From Spirosoma terrae (GTDB taxonomy: Bacteria; Bacteroidota; Bacteroidia; Cytophagales; Spirosomataceae), in NCBI RefSeq assembly GCF_010435915.1, contig NZ_JAAFZH010000001.1, positions 930,001 through 994,000 of the forward strand: a DNA stretch of 64,000 nucleotides, given 5' to 3'. The notes under the pieces are model-generated. The model searched no databases and was not told the DNA's origin. It was given only the letters and a program-made list of their open reading frames with translations. This document shows positions 44,707 through 54,427 of the stretch, one piece after another. The position numbers and the translations under genes are program-made. Position 1 is the first letter of the stretch. Every line of letters begins with the position of its first letter.

Positions 44707-45525
44707 TCAGACCACGGCCAGTAGAGGCACATCTGTCAGCCGGGCCATTCGCTGCGTGTCGCCTTCAGCGAATAATTCTTCGAACCAATAATGTTCCTGA
44801 GGAAACATAATGATCAGGTCGGCTTTGTTGGCGTGAACAAACGTCAGCATGGTATCATAAATAGTGCGGCCGTATTCAATAGTCATCGTGTGGGGCAGAT
44901 CGCTAACGATACGACGTAGCTGTTCGGCCCGGCTTAAGATGATCGGATCTTTGGGCTTGTCGTTGATACAGAGAATATTAACGACACTGTTGAAGCCTCT
45001 GGCAAATTGCAGGGCCGTGTCCAGCGCAAGGGCGTTAGGCGGTACTTCCAGGTTTATGCCTAAAACCAGATTACTGATTGTGGCGTCTTTGATGGTAGGG
45101 GGGACCAGCAGTAACGGTACGTTCGTTTCCGTAACCATGTCGGTGGCGGTACTTCCCATCAGCTGAGCACTTTGTGGTGCCGTACCCACGGTCGACATAA
45201 TCAGCAGATCGGCCTGCTCTGCCTTCGTGACAGCGTTAATAGCCTCTTTTGTATGGCCTTCTTTGGCAATTGACCGGATCGGTACATTGCCAAAGCCTTC
45301 TTTAGCCAGACTGGATGCCAACTGGTTAAGTGCCTTCTGGCTATTATCGCGCATGGCCTCCTGGCTTAGCGGAAAATTGCCTGTCTTGGCCGGATTATCG
45401 GGCCATAGATGATAGGCATTGAGGAGCACTAGTTCTGTCTCCCAACTGTTGGCCAACTGTGCCGCAAACCTGGCTGCCTGATTGGCGTTTGCTGAAAAAT
45501 CGGTGGCAAAAACGATCGTTTTCAT
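44707..45525 (-). CDS. Tandem universal stress protein 2
   Basis: A 272-residue double USP. Domain 1 begins KTIVFATDFSANANQAARFAAQLA, and its first-domain nucleotide region is STVGTAPQSAQLMGSTATDMV, of the G-x2-G-x9-G-S/T kind. Domain 2 begins NLVLGINLEVPPNALALD and ends PQEHYWFEELFAEGDTQRMARLTDVPLLAV, where the ATP-binding pattern is lost. It is a distant paralogue of the USP at 14442. No Fnr-like box was seen upstream. Confidence 0.9.
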   Translation of the reverse strand: MKTIVFATDFSANANQAARFAAQLANSWETELVLLNAYHLWPDNPAKTGNFPLSQEAMRDNSQKALNQLASSLAKEGFGNVPIRSIAKEGHTKEAINAVTKAEQADLLIMSTVGTAPQSAQLMGSTATDMVTETNVPLLLVPPTIKDATISNLVLGINLEVPPNALALDTALQFARGFNSVVNILCINDKPKDPIILSRAEQLRRIVSDLPHTMTIEYGRTIYDTMLTFVHANKADLIIMFPQEHYWFEELFAEGDTQRMARLTDVPLLAVV

Positions 45526-45566
45526 AGAGATTGGTAGAGGTGGTTGGCGTATGATACGTAGCAGGC

Positions 45567-45617
45567 TTTCACTAGTCGGGCCGATGCTGATTGACTGGTT
45601 CGGCCCGACTAGTGAAA
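45567..45617 (-). terminator. 18-bp perfect inverted repeat after the small membrane protein gene
   Basis: TTTCACTAGTCGGGCCGA and its exact complement (45567-45584 and 45600-45617) form a stem with a 15-base loop, six bases beyond the stop codon at 45623. It likely ends that gene's transcript and insulates the USP gene. Confidence 0.75.
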
Positions 45618-45622
45618 TACGT

Positions 45623-45958
45623 TTAGAGAATATTAATCAGGATAATAGCCAGGTGCAGAACCAGACTCACCGCAAAGGATCTGAAGATGTAGTTGACAGG
45701 CATGGCCGCCAGTACAGGAACCAGCACTGCCAGGAAGGCAAGCATACTGACTAAAAACTGCCAGTCGCCACCATTAAAATAAGACATCGTTAGTAGGAGT
45801 ACCGGCGAAAGAATACAGCCCTGAATAGCCAGTGCCGTTGCCGCCCATCCTATTCGGTTGAAGTCGGCTTTCGCCACAAAGTTTTTATAAATCGTTAACC
45901 AGCTGGTTGAATTAGTCGTGGTATATGACGTTGTATTTTGTTGTGTGAGCGTTGCCAT
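45623..45958 (-). CDS. Small membrane protein of unknown function
   Basis: A 111-residue protein from the ATG at 45958 (MATLTQQNTT). A Thr- and Ser-rich N-terminus is followed by three hydrophobic segments (about 35-55, 60-80 and 85-110). No family is recognised. The open frame extends to 46012, but the upstream ATG gives an N-terminus that looks non-coding. The gene has its own terminator and stands alone between the RiPP operon and the USP gene. Confidence 0.6.
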   Translation of the reverse strand: MATLTQQNTTSYTTTNSTSWLTIYKNFVAKADFNRIGWAATALAIQGCILSPVLLLTMSYFNGGDWQFLVSMLAFLAVLVPVLAAMPVNYIFRSFAVSLVLHLAIILINIL

Positions 45959-46057
45959 GATTGCCGTGTGATTGATTTCTGATGACACAAAACAACAGCC
46001 CAAAAGGGGCATACCACATGACGGTTGTTAGGCAAATACCTGATTGTTGTTACGTAA

Positions 46058-46093
46058 AAAAAGGACCTGGCTCAATTGGGCCAGGTCCTTTTT
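46058..46093 (-). terminator. Terminator of the RiPP operon
   Basis: AAAAAGGACCTGG (46058-46070) pairs perfectly with CCAGGTCCTTTTT (46081-46093), with one more C-G pair inside. On the minus strand the 3' arm ends in a T-run, 24 bases beyond the stop codon of the small precursor gene. Confidence 0.85.
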
Positions 46094-46116
46094 GGTAAAT
46101 GATGTAGCTGATTGGG

Positions 46117-46254
46117 CTAGCTGGTGAACGTTCCGAAGCCGTCTCCGCCTGAACCTATTTTTAAGGTTAACTTTTTTACGTTCCCCAACACTTTGAGTGA
46201 AGGGGTTCTATATTGCTTTTTAGTAGACTTATTGAGTTTTGTACGAGTTTTCAT
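46117..46254 (-). CDS. Lasso-type RiPP precursor peptide (45 residues)
   Basis: A short reading frame from an ATG at 46254 to a TAG at 46117. Its leader has Tyr15-x2-Pro18-x-Leu20-x3-Gly24-x5-Thr30 (YRTPSLKVLGNVKKLT), the pattern bound by the PqqD-like B1 protein in lasso peptide systems. The Lys/Arg-rich N-terminus precedes it. The probable core is the Gly-rich tail ending IGSGGDGFGTFTS. The spacing from Thr to a core Gly and the position of Asp38 are not those of a standard lasso ring, so the modification may differ. It lies 32 bases after a T9SS protein gene and ends at a strong terminator. No maturation genes are in the window. Confidence 0.6.
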   Translation of the reverse strand: MKTRTKLNKSTKKQYRTPSLKVLGNVKKLTLKIGSGGDGFGTFTS

Positions 46255-46286
46255 AATCTTATGTAAAAGTGGTGAGTTCTGCTAAA

Positions 46287-47264
46287 CTATTGTTGTACAA
46301 GTACTTTCAGTGAATTTGCCTCATAGCCGTTGATGTCAACGATTTTTAAGAAATACAGGCCAGCGGGGACCTGAGTTTTTACGGAAATGGATACTTGGCT
46401 ACTGTCGTCTGTTTTATGGATGTTTATAGGAATTTCGCTACCTAACTCATTATAGAATGTAAGCAAAGCGGTATCGGCGTTGGGAATAGACAGCGTAAAT
46501 TTTCCACCCACGTTAGCATTTGGGAAAACGCTGGCGGCCATATCCTGACCAGGTACGTAGCGAACCGAAATGATTTTAGAGTTTTGTTCAGTGCCCGTTA
46601 CATCGTTCTGCTTCAATCGATAATAATAAAGCTGCCCGGCCACAACATCTGTATCAACAAACTCATAACCAGAAACTTTAGTGGTGTTTAGCTGCCCTCC
46701 TACAGTTCCGATACGTTCAAATGACGTAGCATTCCGGCTTTTTTGAATCGAAAACCCTTGATTGTCTTTTTCCCATTCGGTAGCCCAGTTCAAAAGAATA
46801 CCGTTGGGTTTAGATGTGCCATAGAAAGATACCATACTTACGGGCAGACCACCTGAAAAAATAGTCTGCGTAGCACAATCGCTTTGACCTTGCGTTGACG
46901 TACTGCCTCGCAGAGTTAAGCTACCTGTACTGCAAGGCAGCGTAACAGTAGCGGTGGGAAAGACCTGGTTTGCTCCGCCAGGTAAGTTGTTGAATGCACT
47001 GCTACAGGGAACAATAGCAACAGGATTTCCCGAGTAGCAAACCTGCACATTCGTTGACCCAACTGTAAACGTGTACTGAGCCAGCTTGACGGATGAACCA
47101 GATTGGTTGACTGTAACGGTAGGAGTGAATGAAAACGTGCAGTTTCCTGCGCCATTATTAGACACGTACGCAAGTGAGTAGCTGGTAGTGACTACGCAGG
47201 GGGTTTGTTGAGCTGTTGCATAGAAGCTCAAGGCTGTAAAAACATAAAGTAGAAAATACTTCAT
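46287..47264 (-). CDS. Secreted protein with T9SS type A sorting domain
   Basis: A 325-residue exported protein. A signal peptide (YFLLYVFTALSFYATAQ) precedes a Cys-containing beta-rich region with C-x(n)-C pairs. A fibronectin-like segment follows (GGLPVSMVSFYGTSKPNGILLNWATEWEKDNQGFSIQKSRNA), and the last about 75 residues are a T9SS type A sorting domain (VFPNANVGGKFTLSI ... AGLYFLKIVDINGYEANSLKVLVQQ). It should be carried across the outer membrane by the type IX system. It is the first gene of the operon that ends with the RiPP precursor. Confidence 0.88.
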   Translation of the reverse strand: MKYFLLYVFTALSFYATAQQTPCVVTTSYSLAYVSNNGAGNCTFSFTPTVTVNQSGSSVKLAQYTFTVGSTNVQVCYSGNPVAIVPCSSAFNNLPGGANQVFPTATVTLPCSTGSLTLRGSTSTQGQSDCATQTIFSGGLPVSMVSFYGTSKPNGILLNWATEWEKDNQGFSIQKSRNATSFERIGTVGGQLNTTKVSGYEFVDTDVVAGQLYYYRLKQNDVTGTEQNSKIISVRYVPGQDMAASVFPNANVGGKFTLSIPNADTALLTFYNELGSEIPINIHKTDDSSQVSISVKTQVPAGLYFLKIVDINGYEANSLKVLVQQ

Positions 47265-47658
47265 GGCTTTGATTGTTTAGGATCAATAAATGGGTTAGTA
47301 ACTGTTTAGTGGGGTTTGGTTGTAAAATGGGCTCTGTTTGATGTGAATAGTAGAGTAATTAAACATGCAGTTATTAGTAAACTACTTTTGTTTATAGGTG
47401 TATTTTACCGGTTCAAATCTACCAAATTAAACATTTTATCCGTTGTAAATAAATTTAAATGTACTCTATGGTTATTAGTAAAGTTATCAAGAGGTTGATG
47501 TTGTTTACAAATAGATATGTTGATTTGTTTGTGTAAAATCTAGTGATCATACATAGTAGCACCTTCTTGACTCGGGCAGCTTATAAGGCAAGAATCAGAA
47601 TAGAGAATGTAGAAAGCTAAGCGGACAGTATACGTACAGGAGCTTTCGAAGAAGGGTA
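47265..47658. other. AT-rich intergenic region
   Basis: This region is more AT-rich than its surroundings and has no convincing gene; a 60-codon frame on the plus strand (47316-47498) has no signs of coding. It must contain the promoter of the T9SS/RiPP operon. No palindrome or structured RNA was found by eye. Confidence 0.55.
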
Positions 47659-48069
47659 CTAAGTAAGGAATCGGCTTTTTAGCTCAGGAGTGGGGAGCAT
47701 GCAGGCATCGCGCTGGCCAAACCACTGGTAGCGATGGCGGGCAATGAATGTATAAATAGTATCGCGGAAGCCTTTAGGAAGAAGTATAAAACTGTAGAAC
47801 AGGGGCCAGCTACCCGACAGTTGGCGTGCCACGCGCAGCGCTGCCGTTGATTGATCATAGAAACGGCCGTTCTCCCACAAAACAAAGGAGTCGAATTGAT
47901 CGGTCGAACGACCTAGCTGACGTAGTATGGCTTGTCCTGTCTCTGACTGAAGCGATGCAAACTGGAAATGTTTGTTCTTATCGCGTTCAATAATAAACGT
48001 AACGGCGGCATTGCAGAGATTACATACACCGTCGAAAAGAATGAGCGATTGACTGGAAGTGGCCGCCAT
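47659..48069 (-). CDS. Thiol-disulfide oxidoreductase, DCC (DUF393) family
   Basis: A 136-residue protein with LILFDGVCNLCNAAVTFIIERDKNKHFQFASLQS, the DCC signature containing the redox motif CNLC. YSFILLPKGFRDTIYTFIARHRYQWFG is the conserved C-terminal region. It probably acts as a thioredoxin-like redox protein; substrates are unknown. No signal peptide is present. It is followed after a short gap by the nucleoside hydrolase gene on the same strand. Confidence 0.88.
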   Translation of the reverse strand: MAATSSQSLILFDGVCNLCNAAVTFIIERDKNKHFQFASLQSETGQAILRQLGRSTDQFDSFVLWENGRFYDQSTAALRVARQLSGSWPLFYSFILLPKGFRDTIYTFIARHRYQWFGQRDACMLPTPELKSRFLT

Positions 48070-48108
48070 AGTTACTACGTAACAGTAAATCGCTCACCTG
48101 CGTTCTGA

Positions 48109-49110
48109 TTAGCGCTTTGTGGGCTGGTGTTGCATCAGGTCATTAATGATGTTCTCGACCTGTTCGACGGGCATTTTCTCGACCAGATACTGATGTCCTT
48201 TGCCTGAATTGTCCCAGCCATTTGAGCCATCGGCGTTCATTGTTAGGCGACCCGCTTTAACGGTATAATAAGGGGCATACCCTTTTACGCCAACCAATAC
48301 AGCTGTCTGATCCCAGCTCATTCGCCCGTTCTGATCTTCCTTGGCCTTCGGGATGGAAATTCGGAATACATCCTTGATCGGGCTGTTTTTGATGGCTACA
48401 TTTTGAATCAATGGGATGCCGCTGTGGATCTGCTCGCCAATCTCGAAGCCACTAAGAAGCATAGGCGTTGGCCACTGTTCGAAAACAACTTTGGACGATG
48501 GTGTGTCTCTGTACACATTGTATTCTTTGCCACTCGGGAATTTGCCCGCCATGCTGACCACCTGTTTCACTTTCTGGGCTACCAGATCCTTTCCCGAAAG
48601 CTTCGAATACTGATCGGGTTGAGAATTGAGCAGGTTCGCCAGGTTAGTAAGAAAACCAACCGTTACGATCGTTACGCTCTTATTAGGTTGCCCGGCCAGA
48701 ATCCGGCGGTACAGGGCCACCGCATCAGGAACGTCGTTGTTTGAACGGACACTGTGGGGGTAGCGGGCTACTAACGTATCAGACCAATGCTGGGTGTCTT
48801 TGTCCGAAACCGCCTTGTCTTTCGGAACGCCAATGGGAATAGATGGCCGATTGAAATACGTATTCAGAACGCTCAGCACCTGAGATACTTTGGGGTAGTT
48901 GGTGCTGGCGATAGTTGCCAGAATGGTGGCCTGTTTCTGATCGGCTAAGGCATGCAGGATGGTTATTGCACCAACATCATCATAGTCGGGACCCATATCG
49001 GTATCAAAAATAATAGCCTTAGGCGACGATTTTGGCACTGATTGTGCTCGAACATAACCGGTCGTCAGCGTAAACAACAGTCCAACAAAAATAACGTGTA
49101 GGCGGGCCAT
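48109..49110 (-). CDS. Secreted inosine-uridine nucleoside hydrolase-like protein
   Basis: A 333-residue nucleoside hydrolase with a signal peptide (LHVIFVGLLFTLTTGYVRAQ). The Ca2+-binding N-terminus reads IIFDTDMGPDYDDVGAITILHALA, with several Asp residues of the DxDxxxDD motif. VTIVTVGFLTNLANLL contains the active-site neighbourhood, and the C-terminus has YTVKAGRLTMNADGSNGWDNSGKGHQYLV. It would split ribonucleosides to base and ribose in the periplasm. Its start is only six bases from the divergent ORF at 49117. Confidence 0.88.
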   Translation of the reverse strand: MARLHVIFVGLLFTLTTGYVRAQSVPKSSPKAIIFDTDMGPDYDDVGAITILHALADQKQATILATIASTNYPKVSQVLSVLNTYFNRPSIPIGVPKDKAVSDKDTQHWSDTLVARYPHSVRSNNDVPDAVALYRRILAGQPNKSVTIVTVGFLTNLANLLNSQPDQYSKLSGKDLVAQKVKQVVSMAGKFPSGKEYNVYRDTPSSKVVFEQWPTPMLLSGFEIGEQIHSGIPLIQNVAIKNSPIKDVFRISIPKAKEDQNGRMSWDQTAVLVGVKGYAPYYTVKAGRLTMNADGSNGWDNSGKGHQYLVEKMPVEQVENIINDLMQHQPTKR

Positions 49111-49164
49111 AGCGTATTGTTCTTTTGCGTAAAAGCTTCTCTTCCTCTTAAATTACTTTGTGTC

Positions 49165-50337
49165 ATGATTCCTCTTAAAGTCCTTTCTACTTCACCGAAC
49201 GCCCAGCTCCGAAATCTCGGCTGGGATTGGATGCTTGGTCAGGATACGCTACCGTATCTGGCTAATGAAGTACTGCGGGTGAAACCAGAAGAAGTTGATG
49301 CCTATTATGAGGCTGCCAATGAGTTATTCGAGATGTTTGTCGCGGCTGGTCAGCACGTTATTGATACCAACCGATTTGACGAACTGGGCATACCAGCCAA
49401 TCTGATTGAACTCATTAAGCTATCCTGGGAGGACGATCGGCAGATTCATCTGTATGGCCGATTTGATCTGGTTGGTGGTATTGATGGACAGCCGATCAAG
49501 CTGATTGAATTCAATGCCGACACCGCTACGTGTTTACCCGAAACGGCTGTTGTTCAGTACGCACATCTTCGGGCCAATGGGCTCGACGAGAGTCAGCAGT
49601 TTAATACAGTATTTGAAACCTTAACCGGGCAGTTTGAAGAGTTACTCGCGCTAAATCCTGATTTACAGCCAACGATACTCTTATCAGCCATTCGCGATTT
49701 TCCGGAAGATGACGCGAACGTAGCGCTGATTGGTGAAGCCGCTCGTGAAGCTGGTTTTGACGTAGAGTTTGATTTTATCGATAGCGTCGAATTTTCGCCG
49801 GATGAAGGTATTTTCTGGCAGAACTCAAAAAATGGTCAGTTCGAAAAAGTTGACTTCTGGTTTAAACTGGTACCGTGGGAGGCTATCGCCGAAGATGAAC
49901 CGGAGTTGACGGGAATGCTGACACAGCTGGTCCAGAGACGGCTGGTTGTTGTCTTAAACCCAGCTTATACGCTACTTTTTCAATCAAAATACATACTGAA
50001 AATCTTGTGGGAACTGTATCCTAATCATCCACTACTGCTCGAAACGGATACCAAGCCTTTAGCGGGCAGAGCCTGTGTCGAGAAAGTTTTATTTGGACGT
50101 GAAGGGGCCAACGTACGTATTCTCAATGCGGATGGTACCGAACGGCAGGCTGTTGATGGTGAATACAACGCATACGCGAAAGTCTACCAGGAATATGCGG
50201 AATTCCCGAAAGATGCTGCTGGATATAGTTATCAGGCGGGGGTTTTCTACGCCGGAGAGGCCTGTGGTCTTGGTTTTCGGCGGGGGGGAATCATTCTGGA
50301 TAATGGGGCCGGTTTTGTCGGCCATATTGTCGAATAA
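49165..50337 (+). CDS. Glutathionylspermidine synthase-family ATP-grasp ligase
   Basis: A 390-residue protein of the GSP synthase C-terminal ATP-grasp family. It contains RFDLVGGIDGQPIKLIEFNADTATCLPETAVVQ, FWFKLVPWEAIAEDEPE, LLFQSKYILKILWELYPNHPLLLETD and FGREGANVRILNADG. The ATP-grasp core and the PIKLIEFNADT motif are intact. The amide-forming reaction could be on glutathione-like thiols, polyamines or peptides; the exact substrates in this species are unknown. I took the ATG at 49165, since upstream residues from 49117 look non-conserved. Confidence 0.85.
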   Translation: MIPLKVLSTSPNAQLRNLGWDWMLGQDTLPYLANEVLRVKPEEVDAYYEAANELFEMFVAAGQHVIDTNRFDELGIPANLIELIKLSWEDDRQIHLYGRFDLVGGIDGQPIKLIEFNADTATCLPETAVVQYAHLRANGLDESQQFNTVFETLTGQFEELLALNPDLQPTILLSAIRDFPEDDANVALIGEAAREAGFDVEFDFIDSVEFSPDEGIFWQNSKNGQFEKVDFWFKLVPWEAIAEDEPELTGMLTQLVQRRLVVVLNPAYTLLFQSKYILKILWELYPNHPLLLETDTKPLAGRACVEKVLFGREGANVRILNADGTERQAVDGEYNAYAKVYQEYAEFPKDAAGYSYQAGVFYAGEACGLGFRRGGIILDNGAGFVGHIVE

Positions 50338-50345
50338 ATAAAAAA

Positions 50346-50367
50346 TGGGCTGCCAGTTGGCAGCCCA
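50346..50367. terminator. Terminator hairpin between convergent genes
   Basis: TGGGCTGCC-AGTT-GGCAGCCCA forms a perfect 9-bp stem with a tetraloop, nine bases after the ATP-grasp gene's stop, and serves the convergent pair. Confidence 0.75.
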
Positions 50368-50417
50368 CGCTTCAGCTACGGTAGGGTAATGGCAAACCTA
50401 ACTAACTACTTAATGGA

Positions 50418-50717
50418 TTAACTTTTATGATCTCGTTGCGCTTTTCGCTGACGACGATGTTCGAGAAACTTGGCTCGTTCTTCGGGTGTCATAGCGTTTA
50501 AGCGAGCCTGCATCCGTTCGTGATGGGCTTTTTTAAATGCTTTCCGTTCGTCAGGCGTCATTTGTGCCAGTTTGGCCTTCATGTCGGCTTTCCGGGCCTC
50601 GCGTTGCTCGGGCGTCAGTTTCGGTTTTTCTTTATGAACCGGAGGCTGACTTTGAGCATACGTAGCAACCGATAAAAACAAGGCTGCTACAGCCGTCATC
50701 ATTGCGTTAACGTTCAT
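50418..50717 (-). CDS. Small secreted basic, helical protein (Spy-like)
   Basis: A 99-residue exported protein. A signal peptide (NVNAMMTAVAALFLSVATYAQ) is followed by repeated LTPEQREARK, MTPDERKAFKK and MTPEERAKFLEHRR segments. These are regular helical, charged and Lys/Arg-rich. The layout recalls small periplasmic Spy/CpxP-type chaperones, but the LTxxQ match is partial, so the assignment is loose. It is expected in the periplasm. Confidence 0.65.
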   Translation of the reverse strand: MNVNAMMTAVAALFLSVATYAQSQPPVHKEKPKLTPEQREARKADMKAKLAQMTPDERKAFKKAHHERMQARLNAMTPEERAKFLEHRRQRKAQRDHKS

Positions 50718-50859
50718 CAGTATTTGTTGTTTAGTTAACGCTTGGATGTCGTCTTTGAGCGAGGGTTTAATTGGTAAACAAAAGTTTGTGGTTTGTGATT
50801 AATAATTTTTGTTGATTTTCCTGGAGTAACCACGAATTAACGACCATAAACCCCAAAGA

Positions 50860-51207
50860 ATGAATAAACTGAGCCTTTATATTCAGGCGGTTACCTACGT
50901 AGCGGCTGGCCTGAATCATTTCATCAACCCAAAAATGTATTTGGCTATCATGCCGCCCTATATTCCATCGCATAAGCTGATGGTTGTGCTGAGCGGCATT
51001 GCGGAAGTTATGCTTGGCGTTGGGTTATTGTTCCCGGCTACGCGATCGCTGTCGGCCTGGGGAATCATCCTGTTGCTGGTTGCGGTGTTTCCCGCCAATG
51101 TCTATATGGCCACATCCAACCGATTTCGGCGGTTTCCGGCCTGGTTGCGATGGGCACGTTTGCCGCTACAGGGTGTACTGATCTGGTGGGCCTACCAGTA
51201 TACCTGA
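50860..51207 (+). CDS. DoxX-like small membrane protein
   Basis: A 115-residue protein with four hydrophobic helices. YVAAGLNHFINPKMYLAIMPPYIPSHKLMVVLSGIAEVMLGVGLLFPATRSLSAWGIILLLVAVFPANVYM is the common core of small DoxX-like proteins. Function is unsettled; several members are linked to redox or thiol homeostasis. Its stop is two bases from that of the large convergent T9SS gene. Confidence 0.85.
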   Translation: MNKLSLYIQAVTYVAAGLNHFINPKMYLAIMPPYIPSHKLMVVLSGIAEVMLGVGLLFPATRSLSAWGIILLLVAVFPANVYMATSNRFRRFPAWLRWARLPLQGVLIWWAYQYT

Positions 51208-51208
51208 T

Positions 51209-54200
51209 CTATTCAAGAACCTGAATCCAGCCTTTGCACTGGGTACCACCGGGGGTGGTAAGCAGATAGTAATACACCCCGTTTTCGATGCCGTTGCCCC
51301 AATTGTTCTGATAGGGTGAGGCATCAAAAATGCGTCGCCCCCAGCGATTGTAGATGACGAGCGTCGAACCCGATAAACCGGTGTTGAACACATCGTTTTT
51401 GCCGTCATTATTGGGGGTTATTACGTTCGGAATAGTATTCAGATTTTCGACCGTAATAGGTTGCGTAGCGCTCAGCGAACAGCCATTTCGATACGTTGTC
51501 AGGGTTATGGTGTACTGACCGGATTGATCGTATTGATAGTTGTCGGGAATCTGGGTTCGGATGGTATCACCATTACCCATTTGCCAGACGTATTGATCGG
51601 CATTCCTGGTATTATTGGTGAAGTTGATCTTAGCTGCCTGATTACAATCTTCGCCAACCTGTACCGTAAAATCTGGCCGAAACGATGCATCAGTAGTCAC
51701 CGTTACGTTACGTCGGGTCGAACAGCCAAACTCATTCGTCATATCAACCGTGTAGGTTGTTGTTTGGGTTGGGCGGGCAATGGGGTTGGCTATGGTTGTA
51801 CTACTTAGTCCGGTTGCTGGTGCCCAGGTATACGTAGTGGCTCCACTGGCCCGCAAAAAGGCCGGTGCATCGGGGCAGATAGTCGTGTCAGGGCTAATTT
51901 GAAAATTGGCCGGGTTGACCGTAATAACCTGTTGTGTAGAGTCGACGCGTTGGCAGGTGAGCGGATTATAAGCCCTGATTTTTACCGTGTATTTTCCGGG
52001 GTTAGTGAATACGTAACTGCTACGTGCCGTATCGGTCGAGATGATTTTACCGTCAACAAGCCATTCGTACTGCTTACCGCCGATACTCGTATTCTGGAAA
52101 TTTAGCGTTAGCGGTGTGCAACCCGTAATGACGCCTTTTTCGCTACCACGATACGTATCGAATCCGGCCCGTAAGCGATCTACGTCAAACTTGAAGGCCA
52201 GATTATTACAGTTCGTGCTATTGTTGGTTCGCGACCAGGCTTGTGCCGTAGCCGGGAACGAAGTACCGCCACACGCACAAACAGCGTGATAAATAACTCC
52301 CTGTTTGTTGAACCGTGACGTACCCCCATCCACGTGATCGCCCCGACCAACCGCTTCGCTGCCGATAAACGTAGCGTAGAGCAGCGATTTGGCGTCGCGT
52401 TCCAGCAGAGCTACCCAGAAGTTGCTGCCGCTGGTTGTTCGTTTATAGGCGGTGCTGGTAATAGGCAGACCCAGGGTACTGCTGCTAAGATTATACCCCG
52501 TTCGGACGTTGACCGCTCCTCCCCAGCCTGCGAGGTAAATATTGCCGCATTCGTTGATCAGAAAGGCGGTTGGGGCAATATCAGGTGTGGCCCGGCCGGA
52601 ACCGATTACCGTAGAGAAGAGTGTTTTAGACAGGTTTGCATCCAGGGCATGAATAAATTGGCTGCTTCCGGCATTCTGATACGTACCGGCTGTTACGGGA
52701 TACTTACCCCGGGTAGAACCAAAAACATACGGATTGTTATTGGGATCAATATCGAGCAGATAAACAATATCGTCGGCAGAGGTGCCCAGGTAGGTCAGGT
52801 GAGTGAGCTGCTGATTGTCAAACCGGGCGACGAAACCGTCGGCCTGGGTGGTGCTCTCCGGCTTTGATTTTACCGCATCGGCGCTTGCTGGCAGATCTCG
52901 ACTGGTGGTGACGCCACAAACGTATAACGTACCCGTTGGTGTTAACTTAAGGCTATGCGCTTTGTCGTACCCACTACCGCCAATCCGCGAACTCCATCGT
53001 AATTGCGTTAAATCGGCGCTTAATCGGAACACGACGGCGTCGGTGGTCGTAGTCGTGCTGCCGGGCAAAGCCGGGGCCGGAAAATCGGCTGATTCCGTTA
53101 CGCTGGCTACGTAGATATCATCGTCGGGTCCCACAACCACTTCGCCACGCAGGTCATCGCCATAATTACGGAACGATATGCCATCGCTATGGGGGCCTAC
53201 GGCAAAGCTGGTGCCCACACCATCCTTGCTGGAGCCACCGACATACGTACTGGCCTTCAATTGCCGACCGTCGGCGCTAAGAATCGACACAAACAGATCG
53301 CTTCCGTTAACGTACTCAATGCTGGTTGTTGTTGCAAACGAATACGATGCGGGTGTGCCAAGCTGTGACTTGGTTTGATAAGCTCCAGTCGTTACCGGGA
53401 AATCGGTTGACGAAGTTGATCCCATAATCACCAGATCGCCCTGGCTGTCGATAATCAGGCTATGTGGCACTTCCGATTCACGACCTCCCAGAAACGTAGC
53501 GTAGAGCAATCGACTGCCATCGGGGCTGAATTTTAGAATCGCTACGTCGACAACACCACTGAAACGGGTTTGAAAAGCGCCGGTCGTTACCGGAAAATCG
53601 GGCGCGAAAACAATGCCGCCAGAATACAGATTTCCGGCTGGATCATACGTAGCGGTCATACCCCAGTTGTCGGAATAGGAGCCTGAGTAGGTCGAGAAAA
53701 CCAGTTCGGGATCAATGGTCAATTGCTTGGTTTTGTCGTAACCGTTGGGAAACTGAAAACGCACTTTCCGGGGGGTACCGGGTGCGCCAGGTTCGAGTTG
53801 CCAGCGAGCCGCTACCTCTGTTGCCCGATCATGTTCGCTCACGTAGCTGTACGGACGGTTTTCGCTGATCGATTGTATGCTGGTTTCAATGACTAATTTT
53901 TCATCGGCCATACGGAGTTGGCTAGCCCCTATATAGACTAACTGAATAATGGCCGGATCGACGCCCGGCTGCACAATGAATTCGTATTTAAGGGTCTGAT
54001 AATAAGCGTAAAGCTGGAGGTCGACACCTGGGTAAAGGTTATGGTAGATGATTTTGCCGAACGATGCTACGTTGCCGGTTGGCGTTTTGCCTTTGAAATA
54101 ATTGCGGACGATAGAAGATGGGTGACTTGTCTGAATCTGCGGTGTTGAACTGGCTCCATCGAAACGTACTTCGACGGCATGTCCCGGAATGGTATTACTG

Positions 54201-54427
54201 ACGGCTTCGCCCGCTTTGGGAGTATGATGGCTCGACAGGGCATCCCCATCGTAGAAGACGTAGTGCAGCGCATTGGCTTTCAGATAGAGATAACCACCCG
54301 GAATGTCGGCCCGAAACCGTACTTCGTTTGCCCATTGGCCCCGGTTTTCAACGAACGTAATGGGCTCGGCATGAAGAACCGTAAATGAAAGGCAGATAAA
54401 AAGTAAGAACCGGTACAAATGCCACAT
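51209..54427 (-). CDS. Large T9SS type B cell-surface protein with SBBP and PKD repeats
   Basis: A 1072-residue exported protein. Its signal peptide ([15 protein letters not shown]) is followed by a DUF7948-type domain ([25 protein letters not shown]). A long region of SBBP-type beta-propeller repeats follows, built from segments such as [18 protein letters not shown] and [17 protein letters not shown]-like domain ([16 protein letters not shown]) comes next. The C-terminus is a type B T9SS domain ([34 protein letters not shown]). It should be anchored or released at the cell surface by the type IX system, possibly with roles in adhesion or gliding. The ligand is unknown. Confidence 0.92.
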   Translation of the reverse strand: MWHLYRFLLFICLSFTVLHAEPITFVENRGQWANEVRFRADIPGGYLYLKANALHYVFYDGDALSSHHTPKAGEAVSNTIPGHAVEVRFDGASSTPQIQTSHPSSIVRNYFKGKTPTGNVASFGKIIYHNLYPGVDLQLYAYYQTLKYEFIVQPGVDPAIIQLVYIGASQLRMADEKLVIETSIQSISENRPYSYVSEHDRATEVAARWQLEPGAPGTPRKVRFQFPNGYDKTKQLTIDPELVFSTYSGSYSDNWGMTATYDPAGNLYSGGIVFAPDFPVTTGAFQTRFSGVVDVAILKFSPDGSRLLYATFLGGRESEVPHSLIIDSQGDLVIMGSTSSTDFPVTTGAYQTKSQLGTPASYSFATTTSIEYVNGSDLFVSILSADGRQLKASTYVGGSSKDGVGTSFAVGPHSDGISFRNYGDDLRGEVVVGPDDDIYVASVTESADFPAPALPGSTTTTTDAVVFRLSADLTQLRWSSRIGGSGYDKAHSLKLTPTGTLYVCGVTTSRDLPASADAVKSKPESTTQADGFVARFDNQQLTHLTYLGTSADDIVYLLDIDPNNNPYVFGSTRGKYPVTAGTYQNAGSSQFIHALDANLSKTLFSTVIGSGRATPDIAPTAFLINECGNIYLAGWGGAVNVRTGYNLSSSTLGLPITSTAYKRTTSGSNFWVALLERDAKSLLYATFIGSEAVGRGDHVDGGTSRFNKQGVIYHAVCACGGTSFPATAQAWSRTNNSTNCNNLAFKFDVDRLRAGFDTYRGSEKGVITGCTPLTLNFQNTSIGGKQYEWLVDGKIISTDTARSSYVFTNPGKYTVKIRAYNPLTCQRVDSTQQVITVNPANFQISPDTTICPDAPAFLRASGATTYTWAPATGLSSTTIANPIARPTQTTTYTVDMTNEFGCSTRRNVTVTTDASFRPDFTVQVGEDCNQAAKINFTNNTRNADQYVWQMGNGDTIRTQIPDNYQYDQSGQYTITLTTYRNGCSLSATQPITVENLNTIPNVITPNNDGKNDVFNTGLSGSTLVIYNRWGRRIFDASPYQNNWGNGIENGVYYYLLTTPGGTQCKGWIQVLE

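Noticed and set aside
46117..46254. Full lasso-peptide biosynthetic cluster around the small precursor
   Set aside because: No PqqD-like, transglutaminase-like or asparagine-synthetase-like genes are within the window; only the precursor is supported.
47316..47498. 60-codon open frame in the AT-rich gap at 47.3 kb
   Set aside because: Composition is that of the gap, with no recognisable motif.
52334..52867. 177-codon open frame on the plus strand
   Set aside because: It is antisense to the large T9SS gene and has no signal or domain.
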